Positions 21,495-30,468 of a stretch of 64,000 nt of DNA are shown here, one piece after another. The notes below the pieces were generated by a model that saw nothing but the letters and a program-made list of their open reading frames with translations, was not told the origin of the DNA and did no database searches. Source of the stretch: Nereocystis luetkeana (Eukaryota > Sar > Phaeophyceae > Laminariales > Laminariaceae). The position numbers were made by a program, and so were the translations under genes. Where the stretch lies: NCBI GenBank assembly GCA_031213475.1, contig JARUPZ010000020.1, positions 2,286,975-2,350,974 of the forward strand. Reading direction: 5' to 3'. Every line of letters starts with the position of its first letter. Position 1 is the stretch's first letter.

Positions 21495-21809
21495 GTGAGT
21501 ATGACGTGCGGCTGTAGTCTAGCGGTGTGTTCTTGGCAGGGGAAGGGCGAAAGCCATACCTCCCAGCAGTGCGCGTGGAGTTCTCGGGAGGACTCAGCCT
21601 TATCTTGTCAGGACAATATTGTTGGACGGCCGTAATGATTTTCGATTGTTTTTTGCCTTGCTCCCCAGACACGAAAAAAAGGTTTTGTGTACCTGCTAGC
21701 ATTGTACTACGTGCTGTACGTCTGACATATAATCTATTTGCCGCAACTCATGACACGTCCAGACTTGGACTACGAACGCCGACGAACATGTTTTGCGACA
21801 CAACAGGTC
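21495..21809. other. Downstream spacer
   Basis: About 315 bases with nothing recognised. It probably includes the 3' end of the preceding gene. Confidence 0.35.
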
Positions 21810-22500
21810 ACTCACTTGCAGGCGCGATTGTTCGTGGTTGCATCGAGGGTGACCTGCGTCCCCTCCGATATTAACGGTGTACACGAAGATGGGGAGCTAA
21901 CGCCATGCTGAGAAAATATTCGGTATCGAATTATTTGAGGGGGAAAAAACCCTTTTGCGGAACTAACACAACGAAGGCAGCTACTATTACGGGGGCCCAT
22001 AATTAATAGGACCAAATATTGTTGGTGAAAATGGTTAAATATATAGGTTTTTATGTATACCATAGGTCCTATTAACTATGGTCCCCCGTAATAGTACGCT
22101 CTCTTGCTGTGCAGTGTGCCAACCGTCCTTACACGTACCAGTCAAATTATCCTCTTCTACCCGGCAGGGAGGTGCTGCTTCGGAGACGAACCCATCATGC
22201 TCGGACGGGGCATCCTCTTCAGCCTCGGATGTTGGTACAGGCCGGGATACGGCCACAGAAACACCAGGCCCGACAAACCCTGGGTTGCTCCCATCATCGA
22301 CATCCACCGATGCTACCACGGGCATGGACCGGTCGGGGTGCAGTGCCACTGGCGTAGGCTCTCCAGAGCTACAGGGGGGGGGCAGTTCCCCTACGTCACG
22401 AGAAACGTCTTTGGCGGACTCGGGCGCCCGTGGTCCGACGAACGGGTGCAGCACCGACAAGGTGACGTTTTTAGTTAGCAAACCCCCGGCGGCTAAATAG
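21810..22500 (+). repeat. IR-1, forward unit 6, split by a MITE
   Basis: Has the GATTGTTCGTGGTTGCATCG, GTCCCCTCCGATATTAACGG and GTGTACACG blocks, then after the MITE-A insertion (21987-22095) the GTGTGCCAACC..TACCAGTCAA and CCCGGCAGGGAGG blocks. The - strand stays open over most of 22500-22100 (VAVSRPVPTSEAE, EAAPPCRVEED, GTCKDGWHT), the best-kept version of the shared peptide. Whether this is a gene fragment or an element is unresolved. Confidence 0.7.
21987..22095. mobile_element. MITE-A copy 3
   Basis: A 109-bp element with ends TATTACGGGGGCCCATAAT and ACTATGGTCCCCCGTAATA and a complete interior. It interrupts IR-1 unit 6, so it is younger than that unit. Confidence 0.92.
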
Positions 22501-23469
22501 TTTTGTAAATGTTTCCATAGTCAGCAGACGGGTCCGTCTTTAGAGTACTTCGAAAAAAGTCATTTCAGCATTCGGAACTAAGATATCCTGCCGCAAACCC
22601 ACCCAGCAGCACAGGAAGGAATGTCAGGTAGGTCTGATTGCTTCAAGTGTGGGGCCTCCATCCAGCACGGTTGTCGGCTAAAATGGTAGTGGATCGGTAG
22701 CGAGGAAATATAGCGTCAGATATGCATGCGAGCGTGGCGCTTATTACGAGGCTCGGCAGAAAATCCAGAGTGGCAAAGGCCCCAAACCTCGCAGGCGTTG
22801 CTTGGCGCTGTATCAACGTTTTGTCAGCCGTCTCACGATTCACCTGTGACGATCGATTTATCTTCCCTGTGGAAACGTGTATGATAAACTCCCAAGTAAA
22901 CGTAGTTAATGTGCTGTCGCCAAGTATTCCGCTCATCTGTAACCTTCAAGGAAGTTCTTCACCACCTGGGAGGAGGTAGCGTAGCACAGTGTGCATGTCG
23001 TGATCGGTTGCCGTCCTTTTGTACTTACCAGGCACTGGTACGTTAGAAGCCACGTACGTATATGACATAAGGACGCTTACGTGCACGCTGTTGCATCGAG
23101 ACGCGTTGTAAGGCGACGCACTTGACACCGGCTGCATTTGCTCTGTCGCTATCCGTTTGGATCTCACTGCAGGGCGCTGTTTGCTCGAGTCTCCCAGAGA
23201 AGGAGGGCCCTGAGTGCACGTGAGAAGAAGTAGCCGTGGCTCGTAGGGTGTGCTCTCTCTCCCGCACGATGGGGGCTATACTCGCGGTGCTGATAGCGTG
23301 TCATCAAGTAAGCCAGGGCAGCCGTGGGTAAATGTTTAGGCCCAGACCTTTTTTACTGACGAGCCTCTCCAGAGGAACTACGAAACATCAGTGGAATCTG
23401 CCTATTTATAGAAACCTGCCTGCTTGCGCTTGCTCCAATCCATTTTCATGTTTTCTTCTCCACGGGGAG
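22501..23469. other. Region upstream of the protease gene
   Basis: About 970 bases. The first exon(s) of the protease must lie here or beyond, because the exon at 23470 starts with a split codon. ATGGGGGCTATACTCGCGG at about 23269 with a donor CATCAA|GTAAGC is a candidate start, but its phase does not fit. Confidence 0.35.
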
Positions 23470-23580
23470 GAAGTGGGTTGGAGAACACCCTTCACCGATG
23501 TGCGACCAACTCGGTGGTTCAGTTTCTGCGCGACTACCGTGTGCTGTGGAAGGCACTCATGGGACCAGGCGGTAAGGCCA
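23470..23580 (+). CDS. USP exon with catalytic Cys
   Basis: Acceptor CGGGGAG after a pyrimidine-rich run, donor GGCG|GTAAGG. It encodes GSGLENTLHRCATNS then VVQFLRDYRVLWKALMG. The Cys (23499-23501) lies five residues after the Asn that forms the oxyanion hole in USPs, and the following N-S and Q-F-L match the family. The usual Gly-Asn-Thr just before the Cys is replaced. Confidence 0.78.
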
Positions 23581-26500
23581 GAGCACGACGGCACCGCCCC
23601 CCCTAGAACTAACGAGGCACGACCATTTTGCAGTCCATACGATAACAAAAATGTAATAGGGTTTGCGTTGTCGCCCACGAGGCGTCAGACTAGCTGAGAT
23701 AAAAGTGTGCCCACAAAATATTTCAAAGGCAGCACAGAGCCGCCTGAGCGTACGCCCTGGGTGTATGTCGGGGTGTGCCTTTTGGCTTGTTTCTTGCGAA
23801 GAAGAGGGCGGAGCTCTGACCATCAGAGCTGGAAGCCACGCGGCTTTAGGCTGCCGCATCGGTCGTTGCTAGTGCGTGCCAATACCTTTTTCATGATACC
23901 GCATCATTGTTGGCTGACTGGTCTGCACAAGTGGTTCTTACCAGCAGCGTTTTGGAGATACCGCATCGACCCTGAATGGCTGGCCAGCCAACCGGTAGCT
24001 GGACGGCACGTTCAAAAATCAAACAACCTGCCGTCTTCTTGGTGTTGCGTCCACCCCTATTTGTGCACCTAATCTGCCTCCTACTTGCCCTCGCCTCGTA
24101 TCCCTGTCGGCGGTACAAAGGGGGGTCGAAGCGGAAAGGCGCTCTGGCGGCGTGCCTAGGCAGCACCTTCAGAGTGAGGCAAACAGCACCGCGGTAGTGT
24201 CGGCCGTTTAACCCACTTTCGACGGTTTTGGAGCGATACAGGATGCCGAATATTGTGTGCACGCTTTGTACGTACTCAGCACGCTTTAAGCGACGATCGA
24301 CGGTTGCTCGGTGGTTTCCTGCAGAGTACGAAGCACCATTTCAATTGTATGTAACGTTCGAAGGTTTTGGGCCCAATTGGAGTTGAGAGAACGAGCGTAA
24401 CGTGGTCGTACGTGTTAACAGTTCAGACCAACACAACCTATTGCACCACTGCAATCTCGGTTGAGATCACCATGGATGCCCCCGAAGGACATGCCAGTAT
24501 TGTGATATTCTCGCTGGAGACAATTCCCCTGATCGTGCCTCCGACCCTTGACGTTGCATTCGTGATTTGGTCAGGCCATGCAGAAGAGGGGTCGGAAATG
24601 CTTCGTCAACCCGACCGTGGTGACACACATTAACGGATCGTCAGACGTGAGTACCCGAGCGCGATAACACGCTCGAATTCGTTGTTTTTGAAGACGGGCG
24701 CGAAGGGTATAAATTAGTGGGCAGGGTTTTGGGGCAATACCCATATTTATGGCGATGATGGTAGTAAAACTAGCGGACGCCTCGGCATGGTTGGGTTTGA
24801 GCGCTGCTCTTAGTGATTCTCGATTTTGAAACCCTCGTTCAGAGTTAGGGGCCAGCTTTGCACATCTCCGACTGTTGCGCCCGTATTACAACCTACCAAG
24901 CACAGCAGTAGCACGAAGACTTGTGTACTGCAGCCGTCACAGCCTGAATCACAACATGCCCCACATCGAAGCAACGCTCATAGGTGAATCGACGTGACAC
25001 TCCCGCGACTAGGTGTGGCATACAATTTTCTGCCTGCGTTACCTATCGAACGCCTTGCCACGGCATTTCTTGTCCTGCCCCACTTCCCGTTCGGCGGTTG
25101 TTCCACAACGTTTGGTGGGGGCCTTTCCGGCGCTTTTCGAGAACAGCGGTCCGCCAACGTGCAGAAGGACGCAGGAGAGGTCCTCCTCTGCTTTCTGGAC
25201 GACCTTGAGCAGGAGTCTACTAGGGACGAGGTAAGGACGGCCTTTGCTTTGCTTTATAAATCTCAATATTTGACGAAGCGCTCATCGCGGGCGTGAGAAG
25301 ATAGGACGGGCGCGGCCAGACGCATTGGTTAAGTTAAGGCCAGTGGGTGGTCACGTCGCCAGACGTTTGAGGAAAAAAGCTTGTATCTGTACAATATGTT
25401 CTTGACCATTGTGGTTCAGTGCTAACCACGTGATTCATGTGATTCTTAGAGTCAGAGTCTGGTCGCCTCTGAAGTCGCCCTCCCCCGACCCTTCTATAGA
25501 AGCTACATTATATATACCAGGGCTAAATGCATACGTAAAGGTCGGGTTCGCGTCTGTTGGCGACGACGCTGTCCAACACGCCGCCCACTGAGTGAGCTAG
25601 ACAACCAGAGTAAGTACCGTTTTCGGTTTTTGAAGGTCGTTGCGACTGGCCGTCGAGTTACATCATTTGTGCGAGGTGGATAACTTTTTCTCCGCGCAAG
25701 GGAATTTTTCGTGTCGTGTAGTGTGTACCTGGTATATGGTAAGGCACCCACGAGACGGTTACAGAGTATACCCACTGCTGTCTGGAACTGGCCATGCAAA
25801 AAAAACAACTAAAACGAAGCCGTCGTTCATATGCAAGTCTGCCTCGCAAGCGGTTCTTAGTACGATGCAGCTCACAGTTCATGCGACTCGCCGAACTCCT
25901 CATAGCGCTTCGCGCTTGGTGCAAGCAATGTCTGCCTGGTCAGTGGAAATCTGACGTGTTCCGTCCCGGCATTGTAGGGATACGAGGGTTTATGGTATTG
26001 CTTCATACGACTACGGCCATGCATGGCATGAGTACCCCCTCCACCACCCCGTCCCGCCCCCCGCGTGCCGACGCCTACAAAATACCTATATGCAGAACAC
26101 AACCGTGCAGACTGCTCTCCAAGGCATGAGGGGGGAAATGCACCACCGTGGCGTCTGCTCTTGCCGAAGGGTAAGCCATTGCCAAGTAGGCGGGGTTCCT
26201 TAATAGAGCGTGGAGAGTTTTCTGTGTACACCGGCGTCTCCGTTGGCTTAGTAGGTGGTCCGCGTGCCTACTAAGATCAATTTCGTGGGTTCAAGACTCA
26301 TCGAGTGCATACTCGTAAGGACTTTTTCTTGCATAAAAATTGAATAGCGGAAAGCGCCAAAGCGCGAGATTGCTACACTCGATGAAAATCGATGAGCAGT
26401 GGGAATGCTGAACCCTGAAAAGGGACAACATCTGTGACCACGGCTTGTCCAGAAGAACACCGCTGAGGGTAGAAACTCCTACGAGTTAAGCTGGAAAGCG

Positions 26501-29500
26501 AAGGTGATGATAACAAAAAAACAAAAAAACTAATCGAACCTGCCTGATATGCTTGAGGATGGTCGGCAAAAATATACATCTTCAAGGAACAGTAGACGGG
26601 GCTGTGCAAAACGATCGGCTTCTGGTAGGGCTTCGGTTGGAACACGTTGAAACGTGTGATGTAGCTCGTGTTTCAGTCTTCAAAGCCCTCATAGAAATAA
26701 CAGGCCGGTGAAAGATGGTCCAGACGCTGGCATGCGCAGAACTCCAACCAATCAACCGATAGGGGGTTTTCTTTCTGCGGCGCACGGTGACGACGATATG
26801 TTACGTTCAACGAGCTGTTCGAGGAGGGTACAATTATAAGCAAACGAACCACGCCATCCTCGGTTTGCCTACAAGAATGAGCTAGGCAGAGACCATTGGT
26901 TCCTTGTTTGACGCCTGCATTGCTTTCGTGCATGCGCACGGCAAATATTATCGTTCGGTTTCGCCGGCAGGAGTCCCTGGTTTCAGACCCCTTTTTCCTT
27001 CTACCGGTGCCGATGGAGCAGCTTTCATCCAGCGGAGCAGCCGGACATGGTGATGGTGTGATGCACCTCACGGAGCTCCTGTCAAAGGTATGATAGGGTG
27101 CGGCATTCAGTGAAATGGCTTGCGTTGGATGAGTTTTTCTGCCGATTGACATCTCCAGGATATGGACGTAAGACACACGATGCTGCCGGACCGAGCATTC
27201 GGTCGAGCTGCTCTCCGACCTCGGCACCCTAAACCAGCGAAAAATTTCCTATCGATCGCCGGCTCACACGCACGCACACGACGGCGCAGGTGTTCGCCAC
27301 CGAGATGATCGCTACCTGCGAAGACTGCCGCGAGCGCTACGAGGGAAGGGTGAGCTGCAACAGGGCCGATCAGCCCATGTACCACAGCAACATAAGCCTT
27401 TGACATAAAAGGATCCATCTCAAGACGAGTTTAAGGTTGTCTTTGAGTGGGATTTTCTCCCCTCGGATATTTTCGGGCACGACGAGCACAAGATTCAGCG
27501 TTGTCTATTCCGAAGTTGTCAATACGTTCTGCAGTATTTGAGGGCTGCGAGGCGCTGACTTTAAGTCACGGGACTAGCCGTGACTCAGCGGGATATTTGC
27601 AGTTACAGTAGTTCCTTGATGTACTTTGAGGAGTTCTGCGTTTTTTTATAGGCCTGGTGCTTCTGTAGCTCGTCATGCCTTTTATATCGAGATAAGACAA
27701 GAGTAAGTGCCAGCCAGCAGTTACTTGCCCTCACGTCCAAACCAAGGCAAAGTCCTAGGGTTTGTTCTGTCAGTTCATCTCTTCCTTTGAAAGCCGTGGT
27801 TTCTAATCTTTTTCTTTCTCTCCCCGACCCATCCGGCACACGTACGTAGTCACGTGCAACATACCAGCATATATTATATCTGAAACATTCGCACAGCCTT
27901 TCGCCGCTTGGCAGCCGTACCAAGGTGTTCGTTTTTTTTTGTGAGCCTTTGTGCATTTGTTCGAGCCAGCTGCGCAGTCGCCATCGAAGAAATTTTCGTG
28001 CGGTATGGACGACGGTTGGGGCGTTTCCCCCCGAAAACATTCTTCCGACTGTTGTGTCCTTCGTTACGCGATTCGCAGTCGAAGTCCGGCGGGCGGTCAA
28101 GAACCACCACTCTCAGCCAATGCCCCGACCGGCTGATGCTTCAGCTTGGTCGCTATGCGGGCGGCGCCAAGTGAGTTTCAGTAACAGCATAAGGGCATGG
28201 CTGCGCCATGTGCCTGAGTTCACATCGCTGGACTCCCTGTTCAGGATATGTAAATATGACGGGGTAACGTCGATAGGCCGTATGCATTGTAGACTAAAAT
28301 AGCCGGCCACGCCGGTAGGCTAGTGGTATCTTCGGAAGCTGCTAAGAGCCGGCGCATGAGTTAACGTTGAATCTATCTGTGAAAACAATATAACCGGAAT
28401 CAACTGCTGAGAGGGCCTATTAATAGTAGCGTGGGTAGGCGCTCTTTGGTCATCGAGGGAAGAAAGGGGCGATGTCTTCTCGCGAAAACAATGCAAGGAG
28501 ATACCTGTAGTGGGGGGGAGAGAAGAGCCTGCATTGTGACCCCCGGGCATGAGCTGCGACTACGAAGGAGAAAGAAAATAAGGCCGAAGGTAATAAATGG
28601 GATGAAACTAACAATTAGTAAATGAATGAGTAGAACACCGCGGCTAGACGTCGAGTCTTCCACGTCTTTGTTATTCCGGGGGGCCATAGTTAATAGGACC
28701 AAATATTGTTAGTAAAAAATTTAAATATATAGGTTTTTATGTAAATCATAGGTCCTATTAACTATGGTCCCCCGTAATAGTTTGGATGCAAGCTTTGGAT
28801 GGGGCAATACGCAATACTCGGTAGCTTCGAGCTGTGGATTGGCGACTTGTTTTTCCGAAAAAGCTAGAACGCACAAGGTTCGGAAGGTTATAAATTTAGG
28901 CTCCCAGCGCCGCGCGTGTGTTGCAGTGCACACACCGGTACACCTATTTTGAAAGCCGAAGACAACTGAGACGAGTTTGGGGGAATAACCGATTTTCTTC
29001 CGAACTGAGGCGTTTCAAAACAGCGTTTCAGGTGCCAGATACCAGGTAACACTATATAGGCTATTATTGCGGCATCGGGTCCCCTTTCAGGGGGATGAAC
29101 AGGTGCCTCTCCCTATGAAGAGACAGCAAATAACTCTCACACCTGGGTTGGATTTGGATTTGCTGTATATTATCCCAACCTGATCTGAGCTTGATATGAT
29201 TCCATACCGCTAGTTGCCGGTTTTTTTTTCCAGTTATCCTACCTACCTGTCAAGGCTGCAGTTAGTTGCCTAAAGTCGCCATCACGTTCCCAAAGCTCCA
29301 CAACACCGGTGCTGCACCGTCATTCGATCATATTCCATCATCGCATTCGATCACGTCAAAATCGGAGCGCATTCACTGCCGTTTCGGGTTCCCTTCTTGC
29401 TTAACTCAGCGCGCCAGGAGGTTGTTCGTAGCCACGCTTGAAGGGTGTGTTCACTCTTTGTTCTTGTTTCCAAGCTTTCTTCATCCAGCATGCCATGCAT

Positions 29501-30468
29501 TCATTGATGCTCACGCTCATTTCGGCTCGGATGACTCTTGACTCTTACTGCGCGCGACCTGACCGTTCTCGCCCGCTGATCACAGCGAGACTGACCAGGA
29601 AGAAGCTGGAGAACTTTGTCGCCATCCCGACAGTCCTCAACGTTGGTCCGTACACGGGGAAGGGTGAGAGTCCCTGCGCGCTAGACACATCTTGGCAACC
29701 GTCTAAATCTGCTTCCTATCAGAAGCTACGGAATCACCGAACGTGCACTTCACTTGACCCCACACAGCAGTAGAAGCCTTAAACGATGTCGTGATGCACG
29801 TCTAGGAGTGTTAACCCGACGATCCGTACATAACACGATGATCCACAAGCAACAGCACGGCATCTAGTAGCTGCGAACGTGTCAGCTGTTGAGTCTGAGA
29901 GCGTAAATCGCGATCTATGAGAGGTTGTGTTTGCTTGCGACTGGGCTGAATTTTATCCTATCACCACTCGCCGACGCCGGCTGGGGACTATTCGTGCCAT
30001 TGGAATGATTCAGTACATACATCCAACGCAGCCGAGACGCCGGCATTCAAAATGTGGATAGGCGCATGCACCAAGCTCGGAAGCATGTCGTGGGTTGACG
30101 GCGAACGTTAGTATCCTTGTTGAAGCCTTTCTCGTGCTGGTCTACTAAACGTAGACGGTTCCGCTGTGCGCATCTGCAGCTGATCGTTTTGTGTGCTATG
30201 TATGCATTGCCGTTGACAGCACTCCCACCGTTCACCGTGAACTTATGCAGATGCGGAGGTACTGTATGAGCTGGATGCGGTCGTCCACCACATCAGCGGA
30301 GAGGGCAAGAAGGGTGATTTGGAGAACCAGGGCGGCCACTACGTGGCCTTCACCCGTACGAGTCCCGACGCTTGGTGCAGCTACGATGACCTCAAGGTCG
30401 CGAAGGTCGACGCCTCTAAGGTCCTGACCAACCAGGCATACCTTTTGTCGTACACCAAGCGCCGCTGA
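23470..30468 (+). CDS. Ubiquitin-specific protease-like (C19) gene
   Basis: Exons that join in phase: 23470-23580, 24325-24350 (tentative), 24575-24646, 25147-25230, 26815-26862 (tentative), 26971-27087, 27290-27349, 28079-28170, 29590-29663 and 30251-30468. In order they give the Cys box (GLENTLHRCATNSVVQFL), RGRKCFVNPTVVTHI, the Q-D-A box (NVQKDAGEVLLCFLDDLE), LFEEGTIISK, DPFFLLPVPM, HLTELLSKVFATEMIATC with CEDC, CPDRLMLQLGRY, ENFVAIPTVLNVGPYT and the His box (LYELDAVVHHIS, GGHYVAFTR, WCSYDD, AYLLSYTKR, stop). This is the full domain order of a USP catalytic fold, about 340 residues, compact for the family. Family role: cleaving ubiquitin from proteins. The 5' end is missing. Departures: the G-N-T-C core reads L-H-R-C and one zinc-ribbon Cys pair is absent. 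Confidence 0.85.
23581..24574 (+). other. USP intron region with a possible 26-base exon
   Basis: Holds a candidate micro-exon at 24325-24350 (acceptor TTTCCTGCAG, donor TAT|GTAACG, reading EYEAPFQLY with the split codon), which is exactly the length needed to connect phase 1 to phase 0. No repeat recognised. Confidence 0.35.
24575..24646 (+). CDS. USP exon between Cys box and Q-D-A box
   Basis: 24 codons from acceptor TTTGGTCAG to donor GAC|GTGAGT read AMQKRGRKCFVNPTVVTH then INGSSD, similar to the K..V.P..F segment of USPs. Phase 0 at both ends, consistent with the exon at 25147. Confidence 0.6.
25147..25230 (+). CDS. USP exon with Q-D-A box
   Basis: 28 codons RSANVQKDAGEVLLCFLDD then LEQESTRDE, with donor GAG|GTAAGG. 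The family pattern is QQDAxEFLxxLLDxLxxE; here F is replaced by V. The frame is open further upstream, so the acceptor at 25146 is a choice based on phase. Confidence 0.75.
25690..26035 (+). repeat. Dispersed repeat R4, copy 1
   Basis: Aligns with the reverse complement of 45345-45725: GTAAGGCACCCA, CAAGTCTGCCTCGCAAGCGG, TTCTTAGTA.GATGCAGCTC, GCGCTTGGTGCAAGCAAT, CCCGGCATTGTAGGGAT and ACGGCCATGCATG. No inverted ends, no tRNA head and no coding capacity identified; family unknown. Confidence 0.8.
26232..26535 (+). mobile_element. SINE-B copy 1
   Basis: A tRNA-like head (GGCGTCTCCGTTGGCTTAG, then the B-box-like GGGTTCAAGACTC) is followed by the family body (AGCGGAAAGCG, GTGGGAATGCTGAACCC, TGTGACCACGGCTTGTCCAG, GTTAAGCTGGAAAG) and an A-rich end (AACAAAAAAACAAAAAAAC). 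It lies in a USP intron in the same orientation as the gene. Confidence 0.88.
26815..26862 (+). CDS. Tentative USP micro-exon
   Basis: 16 codons LFEEGTIISKRTTPSS between acceptor TTCAACGAG and donor TCG|GTTTGC, phase 0 at both ends. It matches the LF.G...S.....C..C segment that precedes the PF..L strand in USPs, but both zinc-binding Cys are replaced. The splice sites are weak. Confidence 0.45.
26971..27087 (+). CDS. USP exon, PF..L strand and following linker
   Basis: 39 codons, acceptor TCGCCGGCAG, donor AAG|GTATGA. Reads ESLVSDPFFLLPVPMEQ, a Ser/Gly-rich loop, then MHLTELLSK. In USPs this is the EPF..L.L strand leading to the S.L..LL..F helix. Confidence 0.75.
27290..27349 (+). CDS. USP exon with CxxC
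   Basis: 20 codons VFATEMIATCEDCRERYEGR, acceptor CGACGGCGCAG, donor AGG|GTGAGC. CEDC is the second half of the zinc ribbon found in many USPs. Confidence 0.72.
27350..28078 (+). other. USP intron
   Basis: About 730 bases, no repeat recognised. Confidence 0.5.
28079..28170 (+). CDS. USP exon, P..L.LQL.R strand
   Basis: Acceptor CGATTCGCAG, donor CCAA|GTGAGT. Encodes SKSGGRSRTTTLSQ then CPDRLMLQLGRYAGGA, the family's LP..L.LQLKRF strand (Phe replaced by Tyr). It ends with two bases of a Lys codon completed at 29590. Confidence 0.8.
28385..28612 (+). mobile_element. SINE-A, headless diverged copy
   Basis: The body blocks AACTGCTGAGAG, GCGTGGGTAGGCG, ATCGAGGGAAGAAAGG, CTTCTCGCGA, GAGAAGAGCCTGC and AATAAATGGGATGA are in order. 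Where other copies read GCCTTGCAGCG this one reads GCCTATTAATAGTAGCG, a small palindromic insertion. Confidence 0.75.
28673..28781. mobile_element. MITE-A copy 4
   Basis: A complete ~109-bp hairpin element, TATTCCGGGGGGCCATAG ... ACTATGGTCCCCCGTAATA, in a USP intron. Confidence 0.92.
29590..29663 (+). CDS. USP exon between the R-Y strand and the His box
   Basis: The first base completes Lys, then LTRKKLENFVAIPTVLNVGP and YTGK; donor AAGG|GTGAG. It corresponds to the K....V.FP..L.L..Y segment. The acceptor ACAGCGAG is unusual but is the only one that keeps phase on both sides. Confidence 0.7.
30251..30468 (+). CDS. USP terminal exon with His box
   Basis: Acceptor GAACTTATGCAG. The split codon then reads AEVLYELDAVVHHIS, GEGKKGDLENQGGHYVAF, TRTSPDAWCSYDD, VDASKVLTNQAYLLSY and TKRR, then TGA at 30466. 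Catalytic His is at 30337-30339 (GGHY); the Asp pair at 30385-30390 supplies the third triad residue. The insert GEGKKGDLENQ before GGHY is longer than the usual short loop. Confidence 0.88.

Larger units (their letters stand above)
25231..26814 (+). other. USP intron with R4 repeat and SINE-B
   Basis: About 1.6 kb, largely made of an R4 copy (25690-26035) and a SINE-B copy (26232-26535), leaving little unassigned DNA. Confidence 0.6.
28171..29589 (+). other. USP intron with SINE-A and MITE-A
   Basis: Contains a diverged SINE-A (28385-28612) and a MITE-A copy (28673-28781). The rest is unassigned. Confidence 0.6.

Noticed and set aside
22103-22478. + strand frames over IR-1 unit 6 as a gene
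   Set aside because: The - strand carries the peptide conserved among units; the + frames are likely shadows.
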